The notes beneath the pieces were generated by a model. The model was not told the origin of the DNA and made no database searches. It saw only the letters and a program-made list of their open reading frames with translations. A DNA stretch of 64,000 bases from Candidatus Minthosoma caballi (GTDB taxonomy: Bacteria > Bacteroidota > Bacteroidia > Bacteroidales > Bacteroidaceae), in contig JAGHVC010000108.1 in the NCBI GenBank assembly GCA_018064505.1, forward strand, positions 1 through 64,000, given 5' to 3'. Of this stretch, positions 20,359 through 29,871 are shown one piece after another. Each line of letters opens with the position of its first letter. The first letter of the stretch is position 1. A program made the position numbers and the translations under genes.

Positions 20359-21864
20359 ATGAAGAAAATATATATAGCACTTACAACGATTTTGTTTACC
20401 TTTGCTTCATGCAGCATGGAACTTACGCCAGAAGGTGAGATTCTTGACGAAGAAGCATTGGAGACAGTTGATGACTATGAGTCTTTCACTAATGGTGTGT
20501 ATGCAATGATGCGTTCAGTTACATCAGGTGATTTCGTTGTTCTTTCCGACATTCAGCTTGACGACTTCCATGCTGTGATAGGTAACGGCAACCGTCGTAT
20601 GGATTTCTACAATGGCTCTTTCAACCCTTCTACAGGCGAGATTGCCTCAATATATGGAGGCTACTATGCCATTATCTCTCAAACAAACTTTTTCCTTGAT
20701 AAAGCAGAGGCGCGTTTGAAGGATAAAAATCTCACCAAAGAGAACCGTGCAAGAATGAACAGATATGTAGGAGCAGTGCGCTTCTTCAGAGCATACTGCT
20801 ACAATTCTCTTGCTGATAAATTCTGTGGATCATATAAGAGAACAGCAGACCTTGATGCTCCAGGAAAGGGACTTTCATTGCAGCTCACATACTCACCAAC
20901 TGCAGACAATACTAAATATCCTGCAAGAAGCAGCATGCGTGCTACATACGCACAGATTCTTTCCGACCTTAATTCTGCTTTGACAGATATCCAAGAGTAT
21001 GAAAAATCAGAGAATGTAGTTCCTGCTCATAATAGCAACTATATTACCTCTGATGCTGTAAAGGCGCTTCTTGCTCGTGTGAGTCTGAACATGGGAGAGG
21101 ATTCTCTGGCGTTTGTATTGGCAAAGGACATTATTGATACTGGTCGTTATCCTCTTGTTGAACGCAATGCATTCAAGAATCTTTGGCTTACAGACAACGG
21201 CACAGAGGTAATATGGCAGGTTCAGGCTGACTACACTTACCATGGTAGTTCTACAGGCACAGCATTTGCTTCAAATACTCAGAATTCAGATTATGTACCA
21301 ACAAATGAGTGCATTTATTTGTTTGATGAGAACGATTCGCGCTGGTCAGCTTGGTTTGAAGAAACTCCAGTAAGCAACAGCGGCGGCACGGCAAGTATGT
21401 ATCGATTCATGAAGTATCCTGGCAATAGTGAATTGTATTCTGGCAACTCAAACTTTGTGAATAAGGCTAAGCCTTTCCGTAGCGCAGAAATGTATCTCAT
21501 TGCAGCCGAAGCAAGCTACAATAGACATGAAGAAGATAATGCGAATTTCTACCTTAATTTGATTAAGGGGAACCGCATTAACCGCTATCGTGGGGTGGAG
21601 CTTGCTGGAGTTGAGCTACTTGCAGAGATTCAAAACGAGCGTCATCGTGAAATGATGGGTGAGGGTTTCCGTATTTCAGACTTGAAACGATGGAACCTTG
21701 GTTTTACTCGTGGCGAGGTGTGGGAGAATTCGGATAATGTAATTGTTTCAAACTATAAACATCTTCATTATGATGCTGATGACTATCGTTTGGTTTGGCC
21801 AATCCCTCAGCATGAGATTGATGCAAACCCTCAGATTAAGGGTCAGCAGAATTCTGGGTATTAA
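20359..21864 (+). CDS. SusD/RagB-family lipoprotein (second copy)
   Basis: Lipobox LFTFASC; RFFRAYCYNSLADKF; C-terminal RLVWPIPQHEIDANPQIKGQQNSGY is typical SusD. Confidence 0.97.
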   Translation: MKKIYIALTTILFTFASCSMELTPEGEILDEEALETVDDYESFTNGVYAMMRSVTSGDFVVLSDIQLDDFHAVIGNGNRRMDFYNGSFNPSTGEIASIYGGYYAIISQTNFFLDKAEARLKDKNLTKENRARMNRYVGAVRFFRAYCYNSLADKFCGSYKRTADLDAPGKGLSLQLTYSPTADNTKYPARSSMRATYAQILSDLNSALTDIQEYEKSENVVPAHNSNYITSDAVKALLARVSLNMGEDSLAFVLAKDIIDTGRYPLVERNAFKNLWLTDNGTEVIWQVQADYTYHGSSTGTAFASNTQNSDYVPTNECIYLFDENDSRWSAWFEETPVSNSGGTASMYRFMKYPGNSELYSGNSNFVNKAKPFRSAEMYLIAAEASYNRHEEDNANFYLNLIKGNRINRYRGVELAGVELLAEIQNERHREMMGEGFRISDLKRWNLGFTRGEVWENSDNVIVSNYKHLHYDADDYRLVWPIPQHEIDANPQIKGQQNSGY

Positions 21865-21883
21865 TCAGTAACAGTAAATTATT

Positions 21884-22861
21884 ATGTGTTTGAACAAAAA
21901 TTTCTTTACAATACTGCTTTTCTTCGCATTTTGTGCTTCAAGTATTCTTTTGTCGTCATGCTCAGATGATGACAATATCAATACTGCTACTGCGACAGTG
22001 AGCATGGGTGAATCAACATACAGCATAAAGGAAAACAAAGGAATATTCACTATCCCTGTGCTGGTTTCTGGAGAACAGAATGGTGATATTAAGGTTGAAG
22101 TTGCAGTGGCAGCAGAAGGCCAGAATTGCGTTGAGAATAAGCACTTCATCGTGACTTCTAACAATGTTGTAATCCCTTCATCCAAGAAGTCTGTAAACAT
22201 AGAAATCAAGGCTGTTGATGATCGTGTAATCAATGAAGACCGTAAGTTCAAGGTTACAATTGTAAAAGCAGAAGGAGCTTCTATAAGTGAGCAGAACAAA
22301 TCTACCCTAGTGACGCTCATGGATAATGACGACATTCCATACGAACGAATGGCTGGCAAATGGACCGTTGTTGCTTATGTTGAGGATCCTACATCAACAG
22401 ACAACCCAGAAACCACAACTTGGGAGACAGAGATTACTTCGGTTGACGAAGGTGAAGAAGGTTATGGAGTAGATCTCTTTATGTCTCCTTGGGTTCAGGC
22501 AGACTACACTATGCTGTCACATGGAATGCGTTTTGCTTACAATGCATCATCTGAAACAGCGACAGTTACACTCCCACTGGGAACGACAATGGCAGAAGGT
22601 TTGGACTTCGGAAAGGATGATCTTGGGAATGACTTCTCCGTTTCATCTGTCGTTTCTGCAACAATCGGAATGTCAATTGTAACTTCTGGTCAAGTAGTGG
22701 GCGAAGTTAATTCCGACTTTACTCGCATTGTGTTCAGCATGCCAATTGCTGGTATGATTTACAACGAAAATGGTCAGACTATGCAGAGTGTTGTGGGTAG
22801 CGCTACATTCTTCTCTCCTATGTTCATTTATTATAAAATGGAACTTACTTTGAACGAGTAG
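21884..22861 (+). CDS. SusE-position lipoprotein with Calx-beta-like domain
   Basis: Lipobox SILLSSC; STYSIKENKGIFTIPVLVSGEQNGDIKVEVAV resembles Calx-beta; third gene after SusCD. Confidence 0.7.
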   Translation: MCLNKNFFTILLFFAFCASSILLSSCSDDDNINTATATVSMGESTYSIKENKGIFTIPVLVSGEQNGDIKVEVAVAAEGQNCVENKHFIVTSNNVVIPSSKKSVNIEIKAVDDRVINEDRKFKVTIVKAEGASISEQNKSTLVTLMDNDDIPYERMAGKWTVVAYVEDPTSTDNPETTTWETEITSVDEGEEGYGVDLFMSPWVQADYTMLSHGMRFAYNASSETATVTLPLGTTMAEGLDFGKDDLGNDFSVSSVVSATIGMSIVTSGQVVGEVNSDFTRIVFSMPIAGMIYNENGQTMQSVVGSATFFSPMFIYYKMELTLNE

Positions 22862-22929
22862 CTTCTAGAGCCCCAATCACATTATTCTATAGAATATTAA
22901 CGAGATAATAATAAGGATATACATATAAA

Positions 22930-24957
22930 ATGAAAAGAACAATATCATCCCTTGCGTTTCTTGCTGCTACATTGTTAGCATCGGCTGCACCTCGCTCTGC
23001 AGCAGAAGCGCTAAAGATTGCTCAGCAGTTTGTCGCTCAGACTCCTGCAATGAGTTCTGTCAGCAACATGCAAATGACACTCTCCCCTTCAATCACAGCG
23101 CATGTGAAGTCAATGGGAGGAGTTGAACCTGTACCATCATATTTCGCCGTGAACATTGAAGGTGAAAATGGTTTTGTTATTGTGTCTGGCGATGATCGTT
23201 TCCACCCAGTTTTAGGCTATTCTACAAATGGCTCTTTCAGCGAGGAAACTCTTCCTGACGGGCTTGCATATTGGCTCGGTTCTCTGGCAAATGAGATGGA
23301 AGCAGCAATTGCAAACGGCTATGAGGGCAGTTCAGAGGCAGCAAGACGCAAGGCGTCAAGCGCTTATTCTCAGTCTGTTGCGCCTCTTGTGAAAACAACA
23401 TGGAATCAGAATTCTCCTTACAATAATAAAATTCCTACTTACATGACAGGCTGTGTAGCAACTGGAACAGCACAGATTATGAAGTATTGGAACTATCCAG
23501 AGAAGGGTAAAGGCACTCATACGCATTCAATGTCTCGTTTCCAGAGTCATTTCGCGGATTTCTCTGCCACGACCTATAATTGGGCAAGCATGAAAGCTGC
23601 GTATGGCAGCAAATATGATACAAAGGAGCAAGTGGATGCTGTAGCAACGCTGATGTATCATGTTGGTATTGCAACAGATATGGAATGGGGAAGTGAGTCG
23701 AGCGGCACTCCAAACATCAATTCTGCTTATGCGCTGATTAATTACTTTGGATATAATAAGAATTTGTATGTAGAAAGTCGCGATCAGATGAGTCTCGGTG
23801 CTTGGAAGGCCGTGGTGATAGACCAATTGCAGAAAGGCAATCCTCTTTGCTATGCAGGTTTTGATGGTGAAAAGACTTCTGGTCATTTCTTTATCCTTGA
23901 TGGATATGATGCTTTAACTGGAAAGTATCACTTCAATTGGGGCTGGGGAGGCTTATGTGATGGATATTATGCCATTACAGCTCTTGAGCCTGGCGAAGGC
24001 GGCATTGGTGCAGGAGCAGGAAACTACAGTTATGAGCAGCAGATGTTTGTAGATGTTCAGCCAACAGAAACAGGCATGCATGTTGCTAGAATTGACGCAG
24101 ATGCTGTCGAGCCTATGGCCAAGGAGTGCCAAAAGCGTTCGATTGTATTTAACACTCATCACTTGCAGAATAACACTCCTGTTTTTAAGGGAAAGTTAGG
24201 CTTAGCACTCTATAATACAGACGGTTCATTTGCTTATTTTGTGACAAATGCAGTGTATGATAGTTTCTTCCCTGGACAGCTTCCTATGGGCTATAGTTTT
24301 ACTACAGATTGTGAATTCTCATTTGATGCGTCAGGTGTGGAAAACGGTACTTATTCTGTTTGCCTTGCCACAGCTCTTGATGATAATCCTGGCAATTATT
24401 TCCCAGTTCGTGCTATGTATGGAAAGCCTACCTATTATAAAATGGAGGTTTCTGGGAACAAGGTTACATTTACTGACTTGAAGTCCGACTATTTCATTGA
24501 TGACACTGCAGCTCCTGCCATTGTCAGCAGAGATGCAAATGCATATCAGAATGTGGATAATAAGTTCCAGATCAAGGTTAAGAATTCTGGCACAACAGAG
24601 TTTTATGATGAAGTCGGTGTGTGTATCCAGAAAGGTGACCGAGATGGAAGCCGTCAGTATATAACAATGCCTTGCTCGCTTGCTCCAGGCGAAGAGAAAA
24701 CGCTCATAATTTCTGGCAAAGTTCTGCGTGATCCAGGTTCTTATACTCTTGTTACTTGCTATGGTGATAATGGTGACTACACTGTTCTCTCTCAGAAAGT
24801 ATCAATTACAGTTAAGGATGAAGCAAGCAGCATTTCTGCCGTGGCAGCACCAGCATCAGATGCAATTTACACTATCACAGGCATTCGTGTTCAGAACGAA
24901 GCTCAGTTGAGAGAGGGCATATACATCAAGAATGGCAAGAAGATATATATAAAGTAA
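22930..24957 (+). CDS. C10-family (streptopain/interpain-like) cysteine peptidase with sorting-type tail
   Basis: Catalytic Cys region TGCVATGTAQIMKYWNYPEKGKG, His region SGHFFILDGYD...YHFNWGWGG, N-terminal propeptide, tail YTITGIRVQNEAQLREGIYIKNGKKIYIK. Confidence 0.92.
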   Translation: MKRTISSLAFLAATLLASAAPRSAAEALKIAQQFVAQTPAMSSVSNMQMTLSPSITAHVKSMGGVEPVPSYFAVNIEGENGFVIVSGDDRFHPVLGYSTNGSFSEETLPDGLAYWLGSLANEMEAAIANGYEGSSEAARRKASSAYSQSVAPLVKTTWNQNSPYNNKIPTYMTGCVATGTAQIMKYWNYPEKGKGTHTHSMSRFQSHFADFSATTYNWASMKAAYGSKYDTKEQVDAVATLMYHVGIATDMEWGSESSGTPNINSAYALINYFGYNKNLYVESRDQMSLGAWKAVVIDQLQKGNPLCYAGFDGEKTSGHFFILDGYDALTGKYHFNWGWGGLCDGYYAITALEPGEGGIGAGAGNYSYEQQMFVDVQPTETGMHVARIDADAVEPMAKECQKRSIVFNTHHLQNNTPVFKGKLGLALYNTDGSFAYFVTNAVYDSFFPGQLPMGYSFTTDCEFSFDASGVENGTYSVCLATALDDNPGNYFPVRAMYGKPTYYKMEVSGNKVTFTDLKSDYFIDDTAAPAIVSRDANAYQNVDNKFQIKVKNSGTTEFYDEVGVCIQKGDRDGSRQYITMPCSLAPGEEKTLIISGKVLRDPGSYTLVTCYGDNGDYTVLSQKVSITVKDEASSISAVAAPASDAIYTITGIRVQNEAQLREGIYIKNGKKIYIK

Positions 24958-24980
24958 AAAGGACAAATAACCAAAAAGAT

Positions 24981-25472
24981 ATGAAAAGACTGTTTTCTGC
25001 AGTGTTGTTGACAATTATGTGCTTAGCTGCATATGCTCAACTTCCTTCTGTTCAGGTGAAGAACATCCAGGGCAAGACAATAGATACAGCTACCCTCAGT
25101 AATGATGGAAAACCTTTTGCAATATGTTTTTTCGCATCATGGTGTAAGCCATGTAACCGTGAGCTGAAGGCAATTCATGAAGTTTATGAGGATTGGGTTG
25201 ACGAGACAGGCATGAAGATTTATGCTATCTCTATCGATCAAGGACAAAACTCTCAGAAAGTCAAGCCAATGGTTGATGCTGAAGGTTGGGAGTATGATGT
25301 GCTTCTTGATCCAAACAGCGACTTCCTTCATGCTCTTGGCATTCAGATGATTCCTCACACCATCATTGTGGATGGCAATGGCAAAATTGCTGAGCAGCAC
25401 AGTGGCTATCAGGAAGGTGGTGAGGTGCAGATTATCAATGATATCCGCAAGCTCATTGCTGATAAGAAATAA
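24981..25472 (+). CDS. TlpA-like thiol-disulfide oxidoreductase
   Basis: Signal peptide; FFASWCKPCNRELKAIHEVY; GIQMIPHTIIVDGNGKI. Confidence 0.93.
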   Translation: MKRLFSAVLLTIMCLAAYAQLPSVQVKNIQGKTIDTATLSNDGKPFAICFFASWCKPCNRELKAIHEVYEDWVDETGMKIYAISIDQGQNSQKVKPMVDAEGWEYDVLLDPNSDFLHALGIQMIPHTIIVDGNGKIAEQHSGYQEGGEVQIINDIRKLIADKK

Positions 25473-25494
25473 GAACTAACTTACTTATATTTAT

Positions 25495-28400
25495 ATGAAT
25501 AGAATAGTAACAAGAATTGTGTTTGTGCTTGCATCATTGGCGTTTGCTCTCGGAGCGAGTGCTCAATCTGCAAACTACAAGATACATAAGTACGACTCTA
25601 ATGATGGCGGTATTCTTATGGATATCACCCCAAATGGCAAATGGGGAATTATCACATTGGGAACTTCTGCTGGAGGAGGAACAGCTACACCAAAGCTCTA
25701 CAATGTTGATACAGAAGAAGTAATATCTGTAGAATATCAGAATCGTACTTTCAATATTGGCGCAGTCAGCGATGATGGCAATATTGTGGTAGGTTCATTC
25801 CTCGGTCGTCCAGCAGCTCTCAATCGTGCTAAGAATGAGATAACCATCTTCCCTCTTCGTCCTCTTTGGCAAAATGGATCTTTGACAGCAGTCACTCCAG
25901 ACGGAAAGTGGGCAGTAGGCGGCTACAATGGCTATAATGGTCAGATTGCAGGCGATGATGAACTAAATCATGACTACTATTACTCGCCACTTTATGTAAA
26001 TATTGAAACTGGTGACACTATTGCTACGCCAAACCTTCCAAAAAAGGATATGGCACATCTTGACCAGCATGCAATGACATTCACCAACATCACAGCCGAC
26101 GGACGATACATTATCGGTCAGATGAGTTGGTACATCATGCAGCCGCAGTCAGGATTTGTGTTCATCTATGACACAACAGCTAAGAGCTATGAGGCTTTGG
26201 GATACATCGAGCATGACAATAGTGATTGGGAGCCAAAGTTCCCAAATATGCATCACATCGAAGGCACAACATTGAGCCCTGACGGTCATTGGCTTGCGGG
26301 CTTGGCTTATATGTCTAAAACTCAGGATGGTAACAGCTTCAATCAAGAGTATGGAGTGCCATTTCTCTATGACATGAAGACTAAGGACCTCACTGTTTAT
26401 GACGAGGTTGAGTCAAACAACATCACTGTCGGAGCAGTTGATAACGCTGGAACTATCTTTGGCAATCCAGACACAGGCAGCCCTCTTCGTGACTTCCGTG
26501 TCCTCTATCAAGGCAAGTATTGGATTACTCTTGCTCAGATTTGCAAACAGCAGTATGGCTTCTCATTCACAGAGAAAACTGGTTATGAGCGCACCGGAAC
26601 TGTTTCATCCGTCAGTGGAGATGGCAGCCGCGTAGTTTGTTTCCCTGACCCACTTGGTGAAAGCTATTGCTTTGACTTTGGTAAGTCAGTAGAGGAAGTG
26701 TGCGATGGTATCGATTTGCTTGACAATTATAGCATTACTCCTGCATCAGGTTCAGTTTTCTCACAGATTTCTACAATAGAGATTAACTTTGGCCGCCATG
26801 TTCAGGTGTTAGGAACAGGCAAGAATGTACATCTTTATAAAGAAGATGGCACAAAAGTGGCTGATGGCCTTACTGCTGGCAATCAAGGACTTTCCCTCAA
26901 GACAGGTTCAAAGACTACTGTGAATGCTGTGTTCCGCACACGCGCTCTTGAAGAAGGAGTTAAGTATTATGTCTCTGTAGATGCAGGAGCAATTTCGGTA
27001 GGCAATGACGAAACTCGTATCAACAAAGAGATTCGTGTCAACTATGTTGGCCGCAAGAACGGACCTGTTGAATTTGTGAAGTCTTTGCCTGAGAATCATG
27101 CAAAGATACGCCAGATAGATGCATCTGCAGCATACATTCTTCTCACTTTCGATTGTCCTGTAAAGGTAACAGAAAATGGTTCGGCATACATTGAGCGTGT
27201 GGCAGATGGATCACGCATGGCTACACTTACTATCAATGAAGGCAACACAGAAGAGACTAAGAATCAGTTGCTTCTCTATCCTACAGCGGCAGTCTATCTT
27301 CACGATGGCCTTGAATATAAGGTAGTGCTCGAGGCAGGATCAGTATCTGATTATGCAGGCTCAGCTGTCAGCTTGAATGAGAAGATAGAGTTACAGTATC
27401 ACGGCACTTACCTTAGAGAAGTGACGACAGATGCAGTTATCTTCGGAGACGACTTCAGCGATCCTGCAACAAGCTTTGCAACATGGCTCCGTTTCGAAGG
27501 TGACCACCACACTCCATTGGCATCAATGCAGAACTGGCAGTTTGACGCCGACAATATGCCATGGCAATTCGGATTGGCAGACGACGATACATATTCAAAC
27601 ATGTATGCGGCTTCTCACTCTCTTTATGCTCCTTCAGCTCAGAGTGACGACTGGATGATGACTCCGCAGCTCATGATTCCGGACGACGGAAAAGCAACTC
27701 TTGAGTTTGACGCTCAGAACTACATGGCTAATAAGAATGATGTGTTGAAGCTCTATGTGTTTGAGGAAGATTTCGAGATTCCTGTTCTCAACAGCGCATG
27801 GATGGAAGATGTGAGGGAAAAGTCAGTTCTTCTCGATGAAGTCACTCTCACATCTGGCGAATCCCAGGAGAAAACAGAAGGCGAGTGGACACATTATAAA
27901 TATGATTTGTCTAAATGGGCTGGCAAGAACATTTACATTGCTTTTGTCAATCAGAACAACAACCAGAGCGCAATTTTCGTTGACAATGTTTATGTGCAGC
28001 GTGAGGTTTTCTACAGCATTGTGTTCCGCAATGTAGAAAGTGTTGTTAATCAAAGCAGTATAGCCGTTTCAGGAGCTCTGCAAGTTCTTACAGCAGAAAC
28101 CGTGAACAGCATCAGCCTTACTCTGAAAGATGCTTCAGGAGCTGAAGTGTCTAAGGTTGAATGGCCAATCTCAGGTAATGTGAATGGTAGAGAAATCCCA
28201 TTTGCATTCGACAAAGAGCTTCCATTGAAGTTTGGCGCTGCGAACAAGTATTCTGTTGATATTCAGATTGGTGACAAGAAAGATACTTATAATAGTGAAA
28301 TAGTAAACCTTTCTTTCGAACCTGTAAAGCGCGTTGTGCTTGAAGAGATGACAGGTATTGACTGTCCAAACTGCCCTCAAGGCATTCTCACAATAGAGAA

Positions 28401-29265
28401 ATGTGAAAAGGCATTTGGCGATCAGTTCATCCCAATCTCAATTCACACATACGATGGCGACCCATACATGGGCAACATGCAAGGCTACTCAACATTCCTT
28501 GGGCTCAATGGTGCTCCATCAGCTCGTATCAATCGTGTGAAGGGAATATACTATCCAATGGGTTCAGTTGGCTCTGACTATTTCGATACCAACCCAGCAT
28601 CTCCAGTTTGGTATGATATCGTAGCTCAACAGCTTAGCGTACCTGCTCTTGCCGACATCACTCTCAAGGCAGTGCAGAGCGAAGACGGACAGACAATCAA
28701 CTACGAGGCAGGTCTTCGCTATGCTATCAGTGCTGAGAATCAGGATGTTTCGCTCCTTCTTGTCGTTCTTGAAGATGGCCTCAAGAACTATCAGGCAAAC
28801 AATCTTGGCTCTCTCACTAATTCCATCTTTGGAGAATGGGGCTTAGGAGGTCTTAATTCAGGTGCTTACGCATATCCAGTCATGCACAACGATGTTGCTC
28901 GTTTATTAGTTGGCCAGACAATGAGTGGCACAAAGGGCCTTTTCCCAGCAGCAATAGAAGCAGGCAAGACCTATACTGCAGAACTCTCAAGCACTTACCC
29001 TAAGGCGATTGAGGATGTTCACAATGCATCTGTAGTTGCAATGCTCATCGATTCGCAATCAGGAGAAGTGATAAATGCTGTCAAGACAAAGGTTACGCCA
29101 AACTCAACTGCTATTGCAGAACTCGCTCAGCCATCCGCATCTTCAGTTGCTGATGTTTACTCACTTTCTGGAGTCCTTGTTCGCAAGAGCCTTCCTCAAT
29201 CTGAGCTTAAATCTCTCCCGGCAGGTATTTATCTCCATGGCGGCAAGAAGATAATCGTGCGATAA
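25495..29265 (+). CDS. Large surface protein: propeller-like N-domain, Ig-like repeats, choice-of-anchor J, Omp28-type thioredoxin domain, sorting-type tail
   Basis: DDFSDPATSFATWL...SDDWMMTPQL; VVLEEMTGIDCPNCPQGILTIEKCEKAFGDQFIPISIHTYDGDPYMG; tail YSLSGVLVRKSLPQSELKSLPAGIYLHGGKKIIVR. Confidence 0.8.
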   Translation: MNRIVTRIVFVLASLAFALGASAQSANYKIHKYDSNDGGILMDITPNGKWGIITLGTSAGGGTATPKLYNVDTEEVISVEYQNRTFNIGAVSDDGNIVVGSFLGRPAALNRAKNEITIFPLRPLWQNGSLTAVTPDGKWAVGGYNGYNGQIAGDDELNHDYYYSPLYVNIETGDTIATPNLPKKDMAHLDQHAMTFTNITADGRYIIGQMSWYIMQPQSGFVFIYDTTAKSYEALGYIEHDNSDWEPKFPNMHHIEGTTLSPDGHWLAGLAYMSKTQDGNSFNQEYGVPFLYDMKTKDLTVYDEVESNNITVGAVDNAGTIFGNPDTGSPLRDFRVLYQGKYWITLAQICKQQYGFSFTEKTGYERTGTVSSVSGDGSRVVCFPDPLGESYCFDFGKSVEEVCDGIDLLDNYSITPASGSVFSQISTIEINFGRHVQVLGTGKNVHLYKEDGTKVADGLTAGNQGLSLKTGSKTTVNAVFRTRALEEGVKYYVSVDAGAISVGNDETRINKEIRVNYVGRKNGPVEFVKSLPENHAKIRQIDASAAYILLTFDCPVKVTENGSAYIERVADGSRMATLTINEGNTEETKNQLLLYPTAAVYLHDGLEYKVVLEAGSVSDYAGSAVSLNEKIELQYHGTYLREVTTDAVIFGDDFSDPATSFATWLRFEGDHHTPLASMQNWQFDADNMPWQFGLADDDTYSNMYAASHSLYAPSAQSDDWMMTPQLMIPDDGKATLEFDAQNYMANKNDVLKLYVFEEDFEIPVLNSAWMEDVREKSVLLDEVTLTSGESQEKTEGEWTHYKYDLSKWAGKNIYIAFVNQNNNQSAIFVDNVYVQREVFYSIVFRNVESVVNQSSIAVSGALQVLTAETVNSISLTLKDASGAEVSKVEWPISGNVNGREIPFAFDKELPLKFGAANKYSVDIQIGDKKDTYNSEIVNLSFEPVKRVVLEEMTGIDCPNCPQGILTIEKCEKAFGDQFIPISIHTYDGDPYMGNMQGYSTFLGLNGAPSARINRVKGIYYPMGSVGSDYFDTNPASPVWYDIVAQQLSVPALADITLKAVQSEDGQTINYEAGLRYAISAENQDVSLLLVVLEDGLKNYQANNLGSLTNSIFGEWGLGGLNSGAYAYPVMHNDVARLLVGQTMSGTKGLFPAAIEAGKTYTAELSSTYPKAIEDVHNASVVAMLIDSQSGEVINAVKTKVTPNSTAIAELAQPSASSVADVYSLSGVLVRKSLPQSELKSLPAGIYLHGGKKIIVR

Positions 29266-29311
29266 AAACTCACATTTGAGTAATGTAAACAAACATAACA
29301 TTCCTTTATCT

Positions 29312-29351
29312 AATGGCAAGCGTTCAAGATGTGAATGCTTGCCATTTTTTT
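29312..29351 (+). terminator. Rho-independent terminator
   Basis: AATGGCAAGC...GCTTGCCATTTTTTT. Confidence 0.85.
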
Positions 29352-29362
29352 GTTCAGCGTAT

Positions 29363-29555
29363 GCCTTGTGAGACTTTCGACTCACGCCTTGTGAGACGCT
29401 GATCGTATGCCTTATATCACCCGCAACTCACACCTTTTATGTCGCGAATCGTGTGCCTTATACCACCCGCAGTTTATGCCTTGTATCGCACGGTCGATAC
29501 GCCTTGCATCGCGCAGTCGTTGCGCCTTGTATCGTAAAAGTGTTACAAGGCGTAA
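29363..29555. repeat. 23-bp-phased tandem array, 8 forward units plus 1 inverted core
   Basis: GCCTT-type cores at 29363, 29386, 29409, 29432 (ACCTT), 29455, 29478, 29501, 29524, then AAGGC at 29547; every interval is exactly 23 bp. Confidence 0.85.
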
Positions 29556-29871
29556 GTTTTTAAGGTTTTCTTCGTTTTTTTGTTGCTTTTTAGCATTTGT
29601 GGAAAAATCGGCATTCCTTTTATGTATTTTTGTTAATAAAAGTAGAGAAATTGTTACTTTTATTGTATATTATTTCAAAAATGATAGCAAATGTATCATA
29701 TTTAAAAGTACATTGTTTTTCTTTTTATTTACTTTGCAACGGAATATTTTCTGTACATAGGTGCTCAATTACAATTAGGCACATCTATCCAGGAAAATTC
29801 CAATCTAACTCTGAATTAATTACACTTATTAATAACCTTTTTATTTACATCATTAATTAATTATTACCTTT

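Noticed and set aside
29363-29555. CRISPR array
   Set aside because: The conserved core is only about 5-10 bp, the units are 23 bp in total, there are no true spacers of normal length and no cas genes in the window.
29407-29860. Plus-strand ORFs 29407-29760 and 29597-29860
   Set aside because: Overlap the 23-bp array and an AT-rich leader; compositions look spurious (Cys/Phe/Leu-rich) with no homology motif.
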